Positions 32,987-41,852 of a DNA stretch of 64,000 bases are shown piece by piece. Made by a program: the position numbers and the translations under genes. How positions within the stretch are numbered: the stretch's first letter is position 1; each line of letters starts with the position of its first letter. The DNA lies in the NCBI RefSeq assembly GCF_014652515.1, contig NZ_BMYY01000007.1, forward strand, positions 94,351-158,350. Direction: 5' to 3'. Under the pieces are notes generated by a model. It searched no databases, was not told where the DNA came from, and worked only from the letters and a program-made list of their open reading frames with translations. Source of the DNA: Bacterioplanes sanyensis (lineage in GTDB: Bacteria > Pseudomonadota > Gammaproteobacteria > Pseudomonadales > Oceanobacteraceae).

Positions 32987-34054
32987 TTAGGGAGAAACGA
33001 ACTGGTCGCCCACCCGCAAGGCTTTGGTAGCACGCATAATTAAGCCGTAAGACATTTTTTCGTAGGTGCGGAACACCATCATAATGCCAGCACGCTCAGA
33101 CGGTAGACGCACGTACTCGTCTTCTGCTCGATCATATACCACTTCACCGGCTTTATTGACCAGCAACACGCTGCCGGCTTCTAAGCCATCGCGCTCGCCA
33201 CGGTTCAGTACCACCACATCGAACTGACCGACCTGACTGACACCGCCCGATACCGCCAGAATCTGGCCGCTGACATCTTGTTTGGGGGATTGCGGAATAA
33301 AACGCGACATCAAGCGACGGTCTTCGGTTTGCAGTAACAAATCACCGACCGAGACGTGCTGATTGGTGCGCTCCAGCTCCAGCGTTAAAATGTCGTCATC
33401 AACTGCGGTCACTCGGCCTTGGCCAATATCCAAAGCTTCTAAGCCCAGCACTTCATCAGTTTCTGGGTCACGGTAAACCTGACCACGACGATAAATTGAA
33501 TAAGCCGCTGCGACTTTGTTACCAATCTTGCCACGGGCATACACTGTGCCGCCAGCGCCCATCAAGATGCGCCCTTCCTGACCGGCCAGCACACGGGGTG
33601 CGTTATCCAACTCTTTCGGCCCCACCACCCGGTGGTCACGTAAAAAACCACGAATGGCATCCATTGGAATGGCCGGAATAGCCGACTCAATCGGCTCAAC
33701 CCGCACCGTAGGGTGCATTTTCATGGTGCCAGGTTCTGAGCCAGGCGATAGTTTGATGGTGCGCGCACTGTCGCCACGCTTGACCACAGTCACTCGTCGC
33801 TCACCGTTAACATCAATCAGTGCCAGCATATCGCCAGGGAAAATCAGGTGCGGATCTTCAATTTGGCGATTAAGGTACCAGATTTCCGGCCACTGCCAGG
33901 GGTCGTTGGTGAAACGCTCAGAGATGTCCCATAAGGTATCGCCGTCTTTGACCTGGTAGCGCTCTGGCGCGTCTGCTTTTAACGGCAGCGCCGCGACCGT
34001 GGTCGACAGACACAGCAAACCGGTAAGAAGAACGCGCTTGATGGTTTTGCTCAT
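32987..34054 (-). CDS. tsaP: LysM-domain protein, TsaP-like
   Basis: This is a 355-residue secreted protein with a signal peptide (MSKTIKRVLLTGLLCLSTTVAA) and a LysM domain (YQVKDGDTLWDISERF, IEDPHLIFPGDML) that binds peptidoglycan. The rest is beta-rich with a FlgT-like part (LNRGERDGLEAGSVLLV). Its place before dprA and divergent from def, and the domain order, match P. aeruginosa PA0020, the TsaP protein that fixes the type IV pilus secretin in the cell wall. No pilus genes are in this window, so the role is inferred from homology. Confidence 0.85.
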   Translation of the reverse strand: MSKTIKRVLLTGLLCLSTTVAALPLKADAPERYQVKDGDTLWDISERFTNDPWQWPEIWYLNRQIEDPHLIFPGDMLALIDVNGERRVTVVKRGDSARTIKLSPGSEPGTMKMHPTVRVEPIESAIPAIPMDAIRGFLRDHRVVGPKELDNAPRVLAGQEGRILMGAGGTVYARGKIGNKVAAAYSIYRRGQVYRDPETDEVLGLEALDIGQGRVTAVDDDILTLELERTNQHVSVGDLLLQTEDRRLMSRFIPQSPKQDVSGQILAVSGGVSQVGQFDVVVLNRGERDGLEAGSVLLVNKAGEVVYDRAEDEYVRLPSERAGIMMVFRTYEKMSYGLIMRATKALRVGDQFVSP

Positions 34055-34231
34055 CCTGTATTCCCTTTATCATGAACGCATCTGACGATGCGCAGTCGAC
34101 AGCGCTGCGGCGGCAAAGCCGCTCCTGCCTGACGGCCGGAACCGCGCACTTGCTTTCTGTATCGCCAGCCAGTTTAGCAAGTCAATTGCTTGCAGTTCTA
34201 TACGCACAGTTAATCTATCGATAGAGACATT
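34055..34231. promoter_or_regulatory. Divergent promoter region between tsaP and def
   Basis: 177 bases between two divergent genes. A GC-rich stretch near 34100-34140 could fold (GCGGCGGCAAAGCCGC). The half next to def is AT-richer. No single pair of promoter boxes stands out. Confidence 0.35.
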
Positions 34232-34753
34232 ATGGCCATACTCGATATTCTCGAATACCCGGACCCACGCTTACGCAATGTCGCGCAGCCTGTTAAGACT
34301 GTAGACGACCGAGTGCGACGCATCATCGACGATATGTTCGACACCATGTACGACGCACCTGGCATCGGTCTGGCAGCCACACAGGTCAATGTGCATGAGC
34401 GCATCATCACCATCGACGTTTCCGAGGATAAAAGCGAACCTTTGGTGTTCATAAACCCGGAAATCACCGTGCTGGAAGGCGAAGTAGAGAGTATGCAGGA
34501 AGGTTGCCTGTCTGTGCCGGGTTTTTATGAAGAAATTTCCAGGATTGAGCACTGCTTGGTAAAAGCGCTAGACCGAGATGGCCAACCATTTGAAATGGAA
34601 TGCCGAGGTCTGTTAGCAGTTTGCATCCAGCATGAGGTCGATCATTTGGAAGGCAAACTCATGGTCGACTACCTGTCGGCGTTGAAGCGCAAGCGCATCA
34701 AAGACAAGCTGGATAAAAAGCACAAACTCGAAGCTCGCCAAGGACAGCGTTGA
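34232..34753 (+). CDS. def: Peptide deformylase
   Basis: This is a 173-residue metal hydrolase that removes the formyl group from the N-terminal Met of new proteins. The three family motifs are present: [17 protein letters not shown] (metal Cys) and HEVDHLEG (two metal His and the catalytic Glu). The first gene of the run def-fmt-rsmB-trkA-trkH, it ends one base before fmt. Confidence 0.97.
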   Translation: MAILDILEYPDPRLRNVAQPVKTVDDRVRRIIDDMFDTMYDAPGIGLAATQVNVHERIITIDVSEDKSEPLVFINPEITVLEGEVESMQEGCLSVPGFYEEISRIEHCLVKALDRDGQPFEMECRGLLAVCIQHEVDHLEGKLMVDYLSALKRKRIKDKLDKKHKLEARQGQR

Positions 34754-34754
34754 T

Positions 34755-35711
34755 ATGGCTTTGAAACTGATTTTTGCCGGCACGCCGGATTTTGCCGCTG
34801 TGCACCTGCAAGCGTTGATCGACAGCGAGCACGAAGTCGTTGCTGTTTATACTCAGCCCGACCGGCCGGCCAAACGCGGCAAAAAGCTCACTCCCAGTGC
34901 GGTTAAAGCAGTCGCTTTAGCGCACGATTTGCCCGTTTATCAGCCACTCAACTTCAAAGATCCGGCCGATGTTGAGCAACTGGCGGCGCATCAAGCCGAC
35001 GTTATGATTGTTGTCGCCTATGGCTTGCTGTTGCCTGCCTCCGTGCTCAACACACCGCGCCATGGCTGCCTCAATGTGCATGCCTCGTTGCTGCCGCGCT
35101 GGCGCGGCGCGGCGCCCATTCAGCGCAGCCTGGAAGCCGGTGATAGCTGCACCGGCATTACCATCATGCAGATGGATGAAGGTCTGGATACCGGTGACAT
35201 GCTGCACAAACTGACCACCGTCATCAGCCAAACAGACACGGGCGGCAGCTTGCACGATCGCTTAGCCGAGCTGGGGCCACCAGCGCTACTAGACACCTTG
35301 TCTGCGCTGGAAAACGGCACCCTGCAGCCGGAACAACAAGACGACAGCCAAGCCTGCTATGCGCGCAAACTTAGCAAAAACGAAGCCCAGCTGGATTGGC
35401 AGCAGCCAAGCTCTGAGTTGGCCCTCAAAGTGCGCGCATTTAACCCAGTCCCCATGGCGTATTCACTGTTAGGCAATGAGCGCATTCGCATTCTTGCCGC
35501 CGAGGCGGTGCACAAACCACACACATTATTGCCTGGCACCATAGTTCGCAGTGCCAGTGATGGCGTGGATGTCGCTTGCGGCCAAGGCCTGCTGCGCCTG
35601 ACGCACATTCAATTGCCGGGCAAAAAGGCCATGACCATTGCTGACGTGCTCAACGGCCAACCGCAACTGCTGCAACCCAACTACGTTTTTAGCTCGGTAA
35701 CCGAATCGTGA
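34755..35711 (+). CDS. fmt: Methionyl-tRNA formyltransferase
   Basis: This is a 318-residue enzyme that formylates initiator Met-tRNA. It has the folate-binding N-terminal domain with FAGTPDFAAVHLQAL, the catalytic region NVHASLLPRWRGAAPIQRS (Asn, His and Ser) and TGITIMQMDEGLDTGDML with the catalytic Asp, then the small OB-fold C-terminal domain (about 205-318). Its stop overlaps the GTG start of rsmB by four bases. Confidence 0.97.
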   Translation: MALKLIFAGTPDFAAVHLQALIDSEHEVVAVYTQPDRPAKRGKKLTPSAVKAVALAHDLPVYQPLNFKDPADVEQLAAHQADVMIVVAYGLLLPASVLNTPRHGCLNVHASLLPRWRGAAPIQRSLEAGDSCTGITIMQMDEGLDTGDMLHKLTTVISQTDTGGSLHDRLAELGPPALLDTLSALENGTLQPEQQDDSQACYARKLSKNEAQLDWQQPSSELALKVRAFNPVPMAYSLLGNERIRILAAEAVHKPHTLLPGTIVRSASDGVDVACGQGLLRLTHIQLPGKKAMTIADVLNGQPQLLQPNYVFSSVTES

Positions 35712-37030
35712 CCTCATCTCTTTACGGCGCCGCACGTGCGCCGCTTTCCGCCCGTGCCGCTGCCACTCGGGCGCTGTCCCTGGTCATGCAAGGGCAATCT
35801 TTAAACCAGGCCTTGCCAAGCTTGGAGCAACGCGTCGACGAAGCCGATCGTGGCTTTTTACGCGACTTAACCTTAGGTAGCTGTCGCTATTTTCAGCGTC
35901 TCAACGCGCTTGCCAAGATGCTGTTAAAAACCCCCTTTGACGACAGCGACCAAGATTTACACGCGCTGCTGATCATCGGTTTGTACCAATTGCACGTGCA
36001 AGGCAAAGCCCCTCATGCCGCCGTGCATGCCACGGTAGGTGTCTGCGATGAGTTGGGCAAGAGTTACGGCAAAGCCGTGATCAACGCCTGTTTGCGCCGT
36101 TTTGGCCGTGAGTATGAAAGCCTCACGCCGCCGTTGGACGACAACCCAGTAACGGCCACCAGCCACCCTAAGTGGCTGGTCAAAATGCTCACCAAGGCTT
36201 GGCCCGAGCACGTCGACGCGATTTTACAGGGCAACAACGACAAGCCGCCCTTGTGCTTGCGCGTCAATGCTCGTCAGATCGGCCGTGATGATTATTTGCA
36301 GCAATTGCAGCAAGCCGGTATCGACGCTGCCCCCGCGCCCCACAGCGATGTCGGTATTTATTTGGCCCACAGCCAGGATGTAACGGCTTTGCCAGGCTTT
36401 GCTGACGGTCATGTGAGCGTGCAGGATGAAGCCGCCCAGCTGGCGGCACAGCTGCTGCAGCCACAAAACGGCGAGCGCATTCTCGATGCTTGCGCCGCCC
36501 CCGGTGGTAAAACCTGTCACCTGTTAGAAATGGCCGACGCCCACGTCACTGCCGCCGACATCGACGAGCATCGCCTGCAGCGCGTCAGCGACAACCTACA
36601 GCGGTTACAGCTAGCCGCCGAACTGCAATGCGCTGACATGCTTGAGGCAGAGAGCTGGCCAAGCCAGCATTACGATGCCATTTTATTGGATGTGCCCTGC
36701 TCAGCCACCGGCGTGATTCGTCGTCACCCAGACATCAAGCTGCTGCGCCGACGCGAAGACATTGCCGCCCTAGCAAACACCCAAGCGCAATTGCTCGCTC
36801 TGGCGTGGCAAGCACTGCGCCCGGGTGGCCGGCTGCTGTATGCCACCTGTTCGGTATTGCCACAGGAAAACAACGACCAGATTGAGCGCTTTGTGGCAGA
36901 AAACGCCGATGCACAGCTACAAAAACTGGACAAAGCTTGGGGAAATGCCTGTAATGCCGGTCGCCAGCTGCTACCGCAACAGAACGGCCACGACGGCTTC
37001 TTCTACGCGCTGCTGCACAAGGCGGACTAG
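35708..37030 (+). CDS. rsmB: 16S rRNA m5C967 methyltransferase RsmB
   Basis: This is a 440-residue protein. The N-terminal 130 residues are a NusB-like RNA-binding domain (SLNQALPSLEQRV, LIIGLYQLHVQGKAPHAAVH). The methyltransferase domain has the SAM motif DACAAPGGKTCHLLE, the catalytic DVPCSATGVIRRHPD and TCSVLPQENN with the second Cys. It methylates C967 of 16S rRNA. The start is a GTG that overlaps the fmt stop (GTGA), so translation is coupled. Confidence 0.96.
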   Translation: MTSSLYGAARAPLSARAAATRALSLVMQGQSLNQALPSLEQRVDEADRGFLRDLTLGSCRYFQRLNALAKMLLKTPFDDSDQDLHALLIIGLYQLHVQGKAPHAAVHATVGVCDELGKSYGKAVINACLRRFGREYESLTPPLDDNPVTATSHPKWLVKMLTKAWPEHVDAILQGNNDKPPLCLRVNARQIGRDDYLQQLQQAGIDAAPAPHSDVGIYLAHSQDVTALPGFADGHVSVQDEAAQLAAQLLQPQNGERILDACAAPGGKTCHLLEMADAHVTAADIDEHRLQRVSDNLQRLQLAAELQCADMLEAESWPSQHYDAILLDVPCSATGVIRRHPDIKLLRRREDIAALANTQAQLLALAWQALRPGGRLLYATCSVLPQENNDQIERFVAENADAQLQKLDKAWGNACNAGRQLLPQQNGHDGFFYALLHKAD

Positions 37031-37068
37031 CCAAACCGGTGATCCCGGAGCAATGACAGAGGTCGTCC

Positions 37069-38445
37069 ATGAAAATCGTGATTCTCGGTGCCGGCCAGGT
37101 AGGCGGCACTTTGGCAGAGAACCTCGCCAACGAGCAGAATGATATTACCGTTGTCGATACCAGCCAGGAGCGCCTGCGCGAGCTGCAAGACCGTATCGAC
37201 ATCAAAACCGTCGTCGGTAATGCGTCCCACCCAAGAACATTGGAAGAAGCCGAGGCCGACGACGCCGACCTGTTGATTGCCGTCACTAACTCCGACGAAA
37301 TCAACATGGTCGCCTGCCAAGTCGCTTTCACCCTATTTCGCACGCCGAAAAAGCTCAGCCGTATTCGCTCCAATGCATACAGTAAGCAGCAAAGCCTGCT
37401 GTTTAGTGAAGCGGGCTTCCCCATTGATGTATTGATCTCGCCAGAAAAGGTCGTTACCGACTACATCAGCAGTCTGCTGCAGTATCCAGGCTCACTCCAA
37501 GTACTGGATTTCGCTGGTGGCAAGGTACAGCTGGTGGCCGTTAAGGCATTTTATGGCGGCCCCTTGGTAGGCCAGCAAATTCAAACATTGAAAGAACACT
37601 TGCCCAACATTGATGCCCGCGTGGCCGCTATTTTCCGCCGCGGCCAAGCTATTGAGCCTATTGGCAGCACAGTGATTGAAGCCGACGATGAGGTGTTCTT
37701 TGTTGCCGCCAAGGCCAATATTCGCGCGGTGATGGGCGAGCTTCGCCGGGCCGAGGATTCCTACAAACGCATTATCATCGCTGGCGGTGGCAATATTGGT
37801 TATCGCTTGGCGCGTAACTTGGAAAAAGACTACCGCTTAAAGCTGATTGAACATTCTCGCAATCGTGCCCAGTTTCTCAGCGAGCACCTAAAAAACACCG
37901 TGGTGCTGTTTGGCAGTGCTACCGACAAAGCGTTAATGGAAGAAGAAAACATCGAAAACACCGATGTGTTCTGCGCCCTCACCAATGACGATGAGGTCAA
38001 TATCATGTCGTCGCTGCTGGCCAAGCGCTTAGGTGCACGCAAAGTGATGACACTGATCAACAAGGCCGCCTACGTCGATTTGGTGCAAGGCGGCATGATC
38101 GACGTCGCAATTTCGCCGCAACAAGCCACCATTGGTAGCCTGCTGACCCATGTGCGGCGCGGCGATGTGGCCAATGTACACTCCCTGCGTCGTGGTGCGG
38201 CCGAGGCGATTGAAGCCGTTGCCCACGGCGATAGCCGCACCTCCAAAGTGGTTGGCCGCACCATCAGCGAAATTACCCTGCCGCCCGGTACCACCATTGG
38301 TGCCGTGGTGCGCGGTGATGAAGTCATCATGGCGACGTCGGATGTGGTGATTCAGTCTGAAGATCATGTGATCTTGTTCGTGGTCGATAAGCGCCATATT
38401 CCCGATGTTGAACGCACCTTCCAAGTGGGCCTCGGATTCTTCTAG
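37069..38445 (+). CDS. trkA: TrkA, NAD-binding regulatory subunit of the Trk potassium system
   Basis: This is a 458-residue peripheral protein made of two tandem RCK units. Each has a Rossmann NAD(H) loop: [15 protein letters not shown] (residue 4) and [15 protein letters not shown] (about 234). TrkA_C domains follow each (about 140-220 and 370-455). It forms a ring below the TrkH channel and gates it by nucleotides. The gene lies 38 bases after rsmB, and trkH follows 9 bases later. Confidence 0.96.
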   Translation: MKIVILGAGQVGGTLAENLANEQNDITVVDTSQERLRELQDRIDIKTVVGNASHPRTLEEAEADDADLLIAVTNSDEINMVACQVAFTLFRTPKKLSRIRSNAYSKQQSLLFSEAGFPIDVLISPEKVVTDYISSLLQYPGSLQVLDFAGGKVQLVAVKAFYGGPLVGQQIQTLKEHLPNIDARVAAIFRRGQAIEPIGSTVIEADDEVFFVAAKANIRAVMGELRRAEDSYKRIIIAGGGNIGYRLARNLEKDYRLKLIEHSRNRAQFLSEHLKNTVVLFGSATDKALMEEENIENTDVFCALTNDDEVNIMSSLLAKRLGARKVMTLINKAAYVDLVQGGMIDVAISPQQATIGSLLTHVRRGDVANVHSLRRGAAEAIEAVAHGDSRTSKVVGRTISEITLPPGTTIGAVVRGDEVIMATSDVVIQSEDHVILFVVDKRHIPDVERTFQVGLGFF

Positions 38446-38454
38446 AGCGTAACT

Positions 38455-39909
38455 ATGCACTTTACCGTGATCGCCCGGGTGCTGGGCATTTTGCTGATGC
38501 TATTTAGTTTGACCATGGTGCCGCCCATGCTGGTGTCCATGTGGTATCAGGACCAAGCGACGCAAGCCTTTGCTATGGCTTTGCTGATTATCTTTGGCAT
38601 CGGCTTTATAAGCTGGCTGCCAGTGCGCAGCGTGCGCCATGAGTTGCGTACCCGAGACGGCTTTGTGATTACCGTGTTGTTCTGGCTGGTGCTGTCACTG
38701 ACGGGCTCGTTCCCGTTTATGCTGGCGGACAACCCGAATCTTAGCTTTACCGATGCCTTCTTTGAGTCATTATCGGGCTGGACCACCACAGGTGCCACCG
38801 TCATCACCGGCATCGATCATTTGCCTAAGTCCATCTTGTGGTACCGCCAGCAACTGCAATGGCTGGGCGGCATGGGCATCATTGTGTTGGCTGTGGCCAT
38901 TTTGCCGATGCTGGGCATTGGCGGCATGCAGTTGTTTCGTGCTGAAACGCCAGGCCCGATCAAAGACTCCAAGCTGACGCCACGCATTGCTGAAACGGCC
39001 AAGGCCTTGTGGAACATCTATCTGATGTTGACCATTTCCTGTGCGCTGGCTTATTGGCTGGCCGGCATGGATGTGTTTGATGCCGTTGCCCACAGCTTCG
39101 CCACCGTCGCCATTGGTGGGTTTTCCACCTACGACGCCAGCATTGGCCATTTCGACAGTGCCGCCATCGAGATGATTGCGGTGGTCTTTATGCTGATCTC
39201 AGCGCTCAATTTTGGTCTGCACTTCTTTGCCTGGCACAACAAAGCCCAAGCCTTGCTGCACTATGCTCGCGACTCTGAGCTCAAGTTCTTTTTCTTTATC
39301 ATTGCCGGCGGCATCGTGCTCACGGTACCGGCGCTGTACTTGACTGAAACCTACGGCTGGGCCGATTCCATCCGCTATGGCATTTTTGAAGTGGTGTCGG
39401 TGGCGACCACCACTGGCTTTGGTACCGCTGACTTCTCTGTGTGGCCCATCTTTCTGCCGGTATTGTTGTTTATGATGGCCTTTATCGGCGGCTGCGCAGG
39501 CTCCACCGGCGGCGGCATGAAAGCCATTCGCGTGTTGCTGATTCACAAACAAGGCGTACGTGAAATTCGCCGCTTGGTGCACCCCAACGCCATTATTCCC
39601 GTCAAGCTGGGGCCGACTGCCGTTAATGAGCGCGTATTGGAGGCCGTGTGGGGCTTCTTTGCCCTCTATGTGATTACCTACATGGTGATGATGCTGGCGC
39701 TGCTGGCCACCGGCCTCGATCACGTCACCGCCTTTTCCGCCGTCGGCGCCTGCCTGAACAACCTTGGCCCAGGGTTGGGCGATGTGGCAGCGCACTATGG
39801 GGATATCACAGATACTGCCAAATGGATTTTATCGCTGACTATGCTGTTGGGGCGGCTGGAGATTTTCACCTTGCTGGTGCTGATCAGCCCAGCTTTCTGG
39901 CGCAGCTAA
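38455..39909 (+). CDS. trkH: TrkH-type potassium transporter
   Basis: This is a 484-residue membrane protein with the four-fold repeated M-P-M units of the Trk/Ktr/HKT family. The four pore loops are visible: TTTGATVITG, AIGGFSTYDAS, TTTGFGTADF and LNNLGPGLGD, each with the key Gly of the selectivity filter. It imports potassium with TrkA as gating ring. In P. aeruginosa trkH lies elsewhere; here the two are adjacent. Confidence 0.96.
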   Translation: MHFTVIARVLGILLMLFSLTMVPPMLVSMWYQDQATQAFAMALLIIFGIGFISWLPVRSVRHELRTRDGFVITVLFWLVLSLTGSFPFMLADNPNLSFTDAFFESLSGWTTTGATVITGIDHLPKSILWYRQQLQWLGGMGIIVLAVAILPMLGIGGMQLFRAETPGPIKDSKLTPRIAETAKALWNIYLMLTISCALAYWLAGMDVFDAVAHSFATVAIGGFSTYDASIGHFDSAAIEMIAVVFMLISALNFGLHFFAWHNKAQALLHYARDSELKFFFFIIAGGIVLTVPALYLTETYGWADSIRYGIFEVVSVATTTGFGTADFSVWPIFLPVLLFMMAFIGGCAGSTGGGMKAIRVLLIHKQGVREIRRLVHPNAIIPVKLGPTAVNERVLEAVWGFFALYVITYMVMMLALLATGLDHVTAFSAVGACLNNLGPGLGDVAAHYGDITDTAKWILSLTMLLGRLEIFTLLVLISPAFWRS

Positions 39910-39925
39910 CCGTGGGGAAGGTGCC

Positions 39926-40519
39926 ATGAGTCATGAATCACTCGATGACCAAGCATTTGTTGAGCAAGTGCGTGACCAAATGCTGTCGTTTGCCCGTTCT
40001 CAGCTTAACCATGAACAAGAAGCTGAAGACGTGGTGCAAGAGGCACTGGCTGGGGCACTGCGCAATATGGAACGCTTCGCACATCGAGCGGCGTTGCGTA
40101 CTTGGATTTTCACCATCCTGCGCAACAAGATTGCCGATACCTTACGCAAACGCTATCGCAACTTGGAAAGCGATTCTTACGATGAGTGTAATGAATGTGG
40201 GGATGGCGACGACTCATGGTTTGATGACAGCGGCCATTGGCAGGCTCAGCACAAGCCCAACAGCTGGCAGGGCACAGACCAACAGGCGTTAAGTGATGAT
40301 TTCTGGCGTATTTTTGATTACTGCCTCAATCACCTGCCAGCAGAACAAGGGCGCGTTTTTATGATGCGTGAAATGCTGGAACTCAGCAGCGCAGACATTT
40401 GCCACAACCTGGCACTGTCCACCAGCAACCTCCATGTGCTGCTGCATCGCGCACGGCTGCGTCTGCGCGAATGTCTCAGCAACCATTGGTTTGAAGGGGA
40501 GCATCATGCTGAATTGTGA
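39926..40519 (+). CDS. ECF-type RNA polymerase sigma factor
   Basis: This is a 197-residue sigma-70 family protein of the ECF class. Region 2 has FARSQLNHEQEAEDVVQEAL and RTWIFTILRNKIADTLRK (residues about 20-75). Region 4 has LPAEQGRVFMMREMLELS and a helix-turn-helix ending LSTSNLHVLLHRARLRLREC (about 135-185). The linker between them (about 80-120) is long and acid-rich with two Cys (ECNECGDGDD). The gene overlaps the anti-sigma gene by 14 bases. It probably controls the peptide and DoxX genes downstream, a layout seen with HvfA-type clusters. It is 16 bases after trkH and can be read from that operon. Confidence 0.93.
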   Translation: MSHESLDDQAFVEQVRDQMLSFARSQLNHEQEAEDVVQEALAGALRNMERFAHRAALRTWIFTILRNKIADTLRKRYRNLESDSYDECNECGDGDDSWFDDSGHWQAQHKPNSWQGTDQQALSDDFWRIFDYCLNHLPAEQGRVFMMREMLELSSADICHNLALSTSNLHVLLHRARLRLRECLSNHWFEGEHHAEL

Positions 40520-40694
40520 ACAAGCCACTCGCCTGCAGTCGGACGCCATGGAGCGGCCGTTATCCATGCGTGAAAAAATGGCGCTTAAAATGCACACCAC
40601 CCTCTGCAGTGCCTGCCGCCAGTTTGGCCGCCAAGTGGGCACGCTGCGCGACCTTACCCGCCAATACCGCGATCGCCCTGATCAAAAAGACTGA
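40506..40694 (+). CDS. Small zinc-binding anti-sigma factor
   Basis: This 62-residue protein is soluble and has the HxxxCxxC motif (H30, C34, C37 in MHTTLCSAC) of ZAS-type anti-sigma factors, with C4 in a position that can complete a zinc site. It likely binds the ECF sigma factor and releases it when the thiols meet metal or oxidant. It has no membrane anchor. The start lies inside the sigma gene (overlap of 14 bases), so the two are coupled. A hairpin follows directly. Confidence 0.85.
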   Translation: MLNCEQATRLQSDAMERPLSMREKMALKMHTTLCSACRQFGRQVGTLRDLTRQYRDRPDQKD

Positions 40695-40695
40695 T

Positions 40696-40730
40696 CGCGC
40701 ACCGGTTTGTGAACCAGTGCGCGTTTCCTC
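40696..40730 (+). terminator. Terminator after the sigma/anti-sigma pair
   Basis: A stem of 12 pairs with one mismatch (CGCGCACCGGTT pairing AACCAGTGCGCG, loop TGTG) is followed by TTTCCTC. It separates the def-to-anti-sigma run from the peptide gene, which therefore needs its own promoter. Confidence 0.7.
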
Positions 40731-40759
40731 CCACCGGCTGAATTTTTTTGCTGGGCTGT

Positions 40760-40788
40760 TGTAATGAACGCGAGCCTTTGGCGACAAA
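40760..40788 (+). promoter_or_regulatory. Possible ECF-type promoter of the peptide gene
   Basis: GTAATGAAC followed 14 bases later by CGACAAA lies about 60 bases before the peptide start and could be the -35 and -10 boxes of an ECF promoter. The match to a consensus is weak, and it rests mainly on position. Confidence 0.25.
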
Positions 40789-40848
40789 GGCAGTACGCAG
40801 GCTAAGAGCCCTTGCTCAACCCGTTAATTCAACAGATGAGAAAGCCCT

Positions 40849-41178
40849 ATGAAAAAGTCATTCAAGCCCGTTTCTGCCTCTTTAACCGCCGCCTTTTTAC
40901 TGAGCGCCGCAGCCACCAGCCAAGCCGCCACAGCGCCGGCTGATAATCCTTTTGCATCACAACCCCTGAGCCAAGGCTATCAACTGGCCGATAAGCATGC
41001 TGAGGGTAAATGTGGCGAAGGCAAATGCGGCGGTAAAGCGGAATCTGAAGGCAAATGCGGTGAAGGTAAGTGCGGCGGCAAGGCCGAGTCTGAAGGCAAG
41101 TGCGGTGAAGGCAAATGCGGTGGCAAAGCCGAATCTGAAGGCAAATGTGGCGAAGGTAAGTGCGGCGGTCATAGCTGA
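40849..41178 (+). CDS. HvfA-like EGKCG-repeat precursor peptide (metallophore-type)
   Basis: This is a 109-residue secreted peptide: signal peptide (to about residue 27, ending ATSQAA), a short leader-like segment (NPFASQPLSQGYQLADKHA), then four near-perfect 15-residue repeats of EGKCGEGKCGGKAES, eight EGKCG motifs in all. EGKCG is the motif of the HvfA family, whose Cys are turned into oxazolone-thioamide copper ligands by the MNIO enzyme HvfB with its partner HvfC. It lies after an ECF sigma/anti-sigma pair and before a DoxX gene, as in those clusters. HvfB (DUF692) and HvfC genes are not present in this window. Whether this peptide is modified is therefore open; unmodified it could still bind metal by its Cys. 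Confidence 0.8.
   Translation: MKKSFKPVSASLTAAFLLSAAATSQAATAPADNPFASQPLSQGYQLADKHAEGKCGEGKCGGKAESEGKCGEGKCGGKAESEGKCGEGKCGGKAESEGKCGEGKCGGHS
41002..41175 (+). repeat. Four tandem 45-bp coding repeats in the peptide gene
   Basis: Units start at 41002, 41047, 41092 and 41137; the last lacks its final six bases. The copies differ at synonymous positions (GGT/GGC, AAA/AAG), so the amino-acid sequence is kept while the DNA has drifted. That points to selection for the peptide rather than recent slippage. Confidence 0.85.
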
Positions 41179-41234
41179 TCACGCCGACCGGGGGAGCGAT
41201 TCCCCCAGCCTTACCCTTCACGCTGGAGCACAGA

Positions 41235-41852
41235 ATGAACCCATTGTTACGCCTCTATCAGCCGGCCCACCGACGGCTGCAACAAACGTCCATCGCAGAG
41301 GGCTTGGCGCCCTTGCTGTTGCGCCTTTATCTGGCCCCGGTGATGCTGCAGGCCGGCTGGAACAAACTCAGTCACTTTGACGACACCGCCGCCTGGTTTG
41401 GCAACCCAGACTGGGGCTTAGGCCTGCCTGCGCCTGAGCTGATGACCGCCTTAGCGGCCGGCACCGAGTTTTTTGGCGGCCTGCTGCTATTGCTGGGGTT
41501 AGCGGTGCGCTGGATCAGCATTCCCTTGATGGTCACCATGTTGGTGGCAGCCTTTGCCGTGCACTGGTCCAATGGCTGGTTGGCCATTGCCGATGCATCC
41601 AGCTGGCTGGCCAACGAGCGAGTATTAGAAGCCGCTGAGCGACTGGAGCGGGCCAAATCGATTTTACGTGAGCACGGCAACTACAGCTGGCTGACGGGGC
41701 GCGGCTCGGTGGTCATTCTCAACAATGGCATTGAGTTTGCCGCCACGTATTTCATCATGCTGCTGAGCTTGTTCTTCACCGGCGGCGGGCGCTACACCAG
41801 CATCGACTATTGGCTGGCCCGGCGCTTTAACTTGTTACCGCACCAGCGTTAG
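41235..41852 (+). CDS. DoxX family membrane protein
   Basis: This is a 205-residue protein with four to five membrane segments and the DoxX pattern: LLLRLYLAPVMLQAGWNKL, a loop with LGLPAPELMTALAAGTEFFGG and RWISIPLMVTMLVAAF. DoxX proteins serve as accessory parts of respiratory or metallophore clusters (HvfD in HvfABCD). An insertion of about 50 residues with a charged helix and a Trp-Leu stretch (residues about 120-165) lengthens it beyond a minimal DoxX. It starts 56 bases after the EGKCG peptide. Confidence 0.85.
   Translation: MNPLLRLYQPAHRRLQQTSIAEGLAPLLLRLYLAPVMLQAGWNKLSHFDDTAAWFGNPDWGLGLPAPELMTALAAGTEFFGGLLLLLGLAVRWISIPLMVTMLVAAFAVHWSNGWLAIADASSWLANERVLEAAERLERAKSILREHGNYSWLTGRGSVVILNNGIEFAATYFIMLLSLFFTGGGRYTSIDYWLARRFNLLPHQR

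Noticed and set aside
39199-39795. Long minus-strand frame inside trkH (198 codons)
   Set aside because: The plus strand holds all four TrkH pore loops. The antisense product is His/Gln-rich low complexity.
41002-41175. Repeat array considered as CRISPR
   Set aside because: The units are contiguous coding repeats without spacers, inside a secreted peptide gene.
40862-41221. Antisense frames across the EGKCG repeats
   Set aside because: They only mirror the repeat; the plus frame has a signal peptide, ribosome site and known motif.
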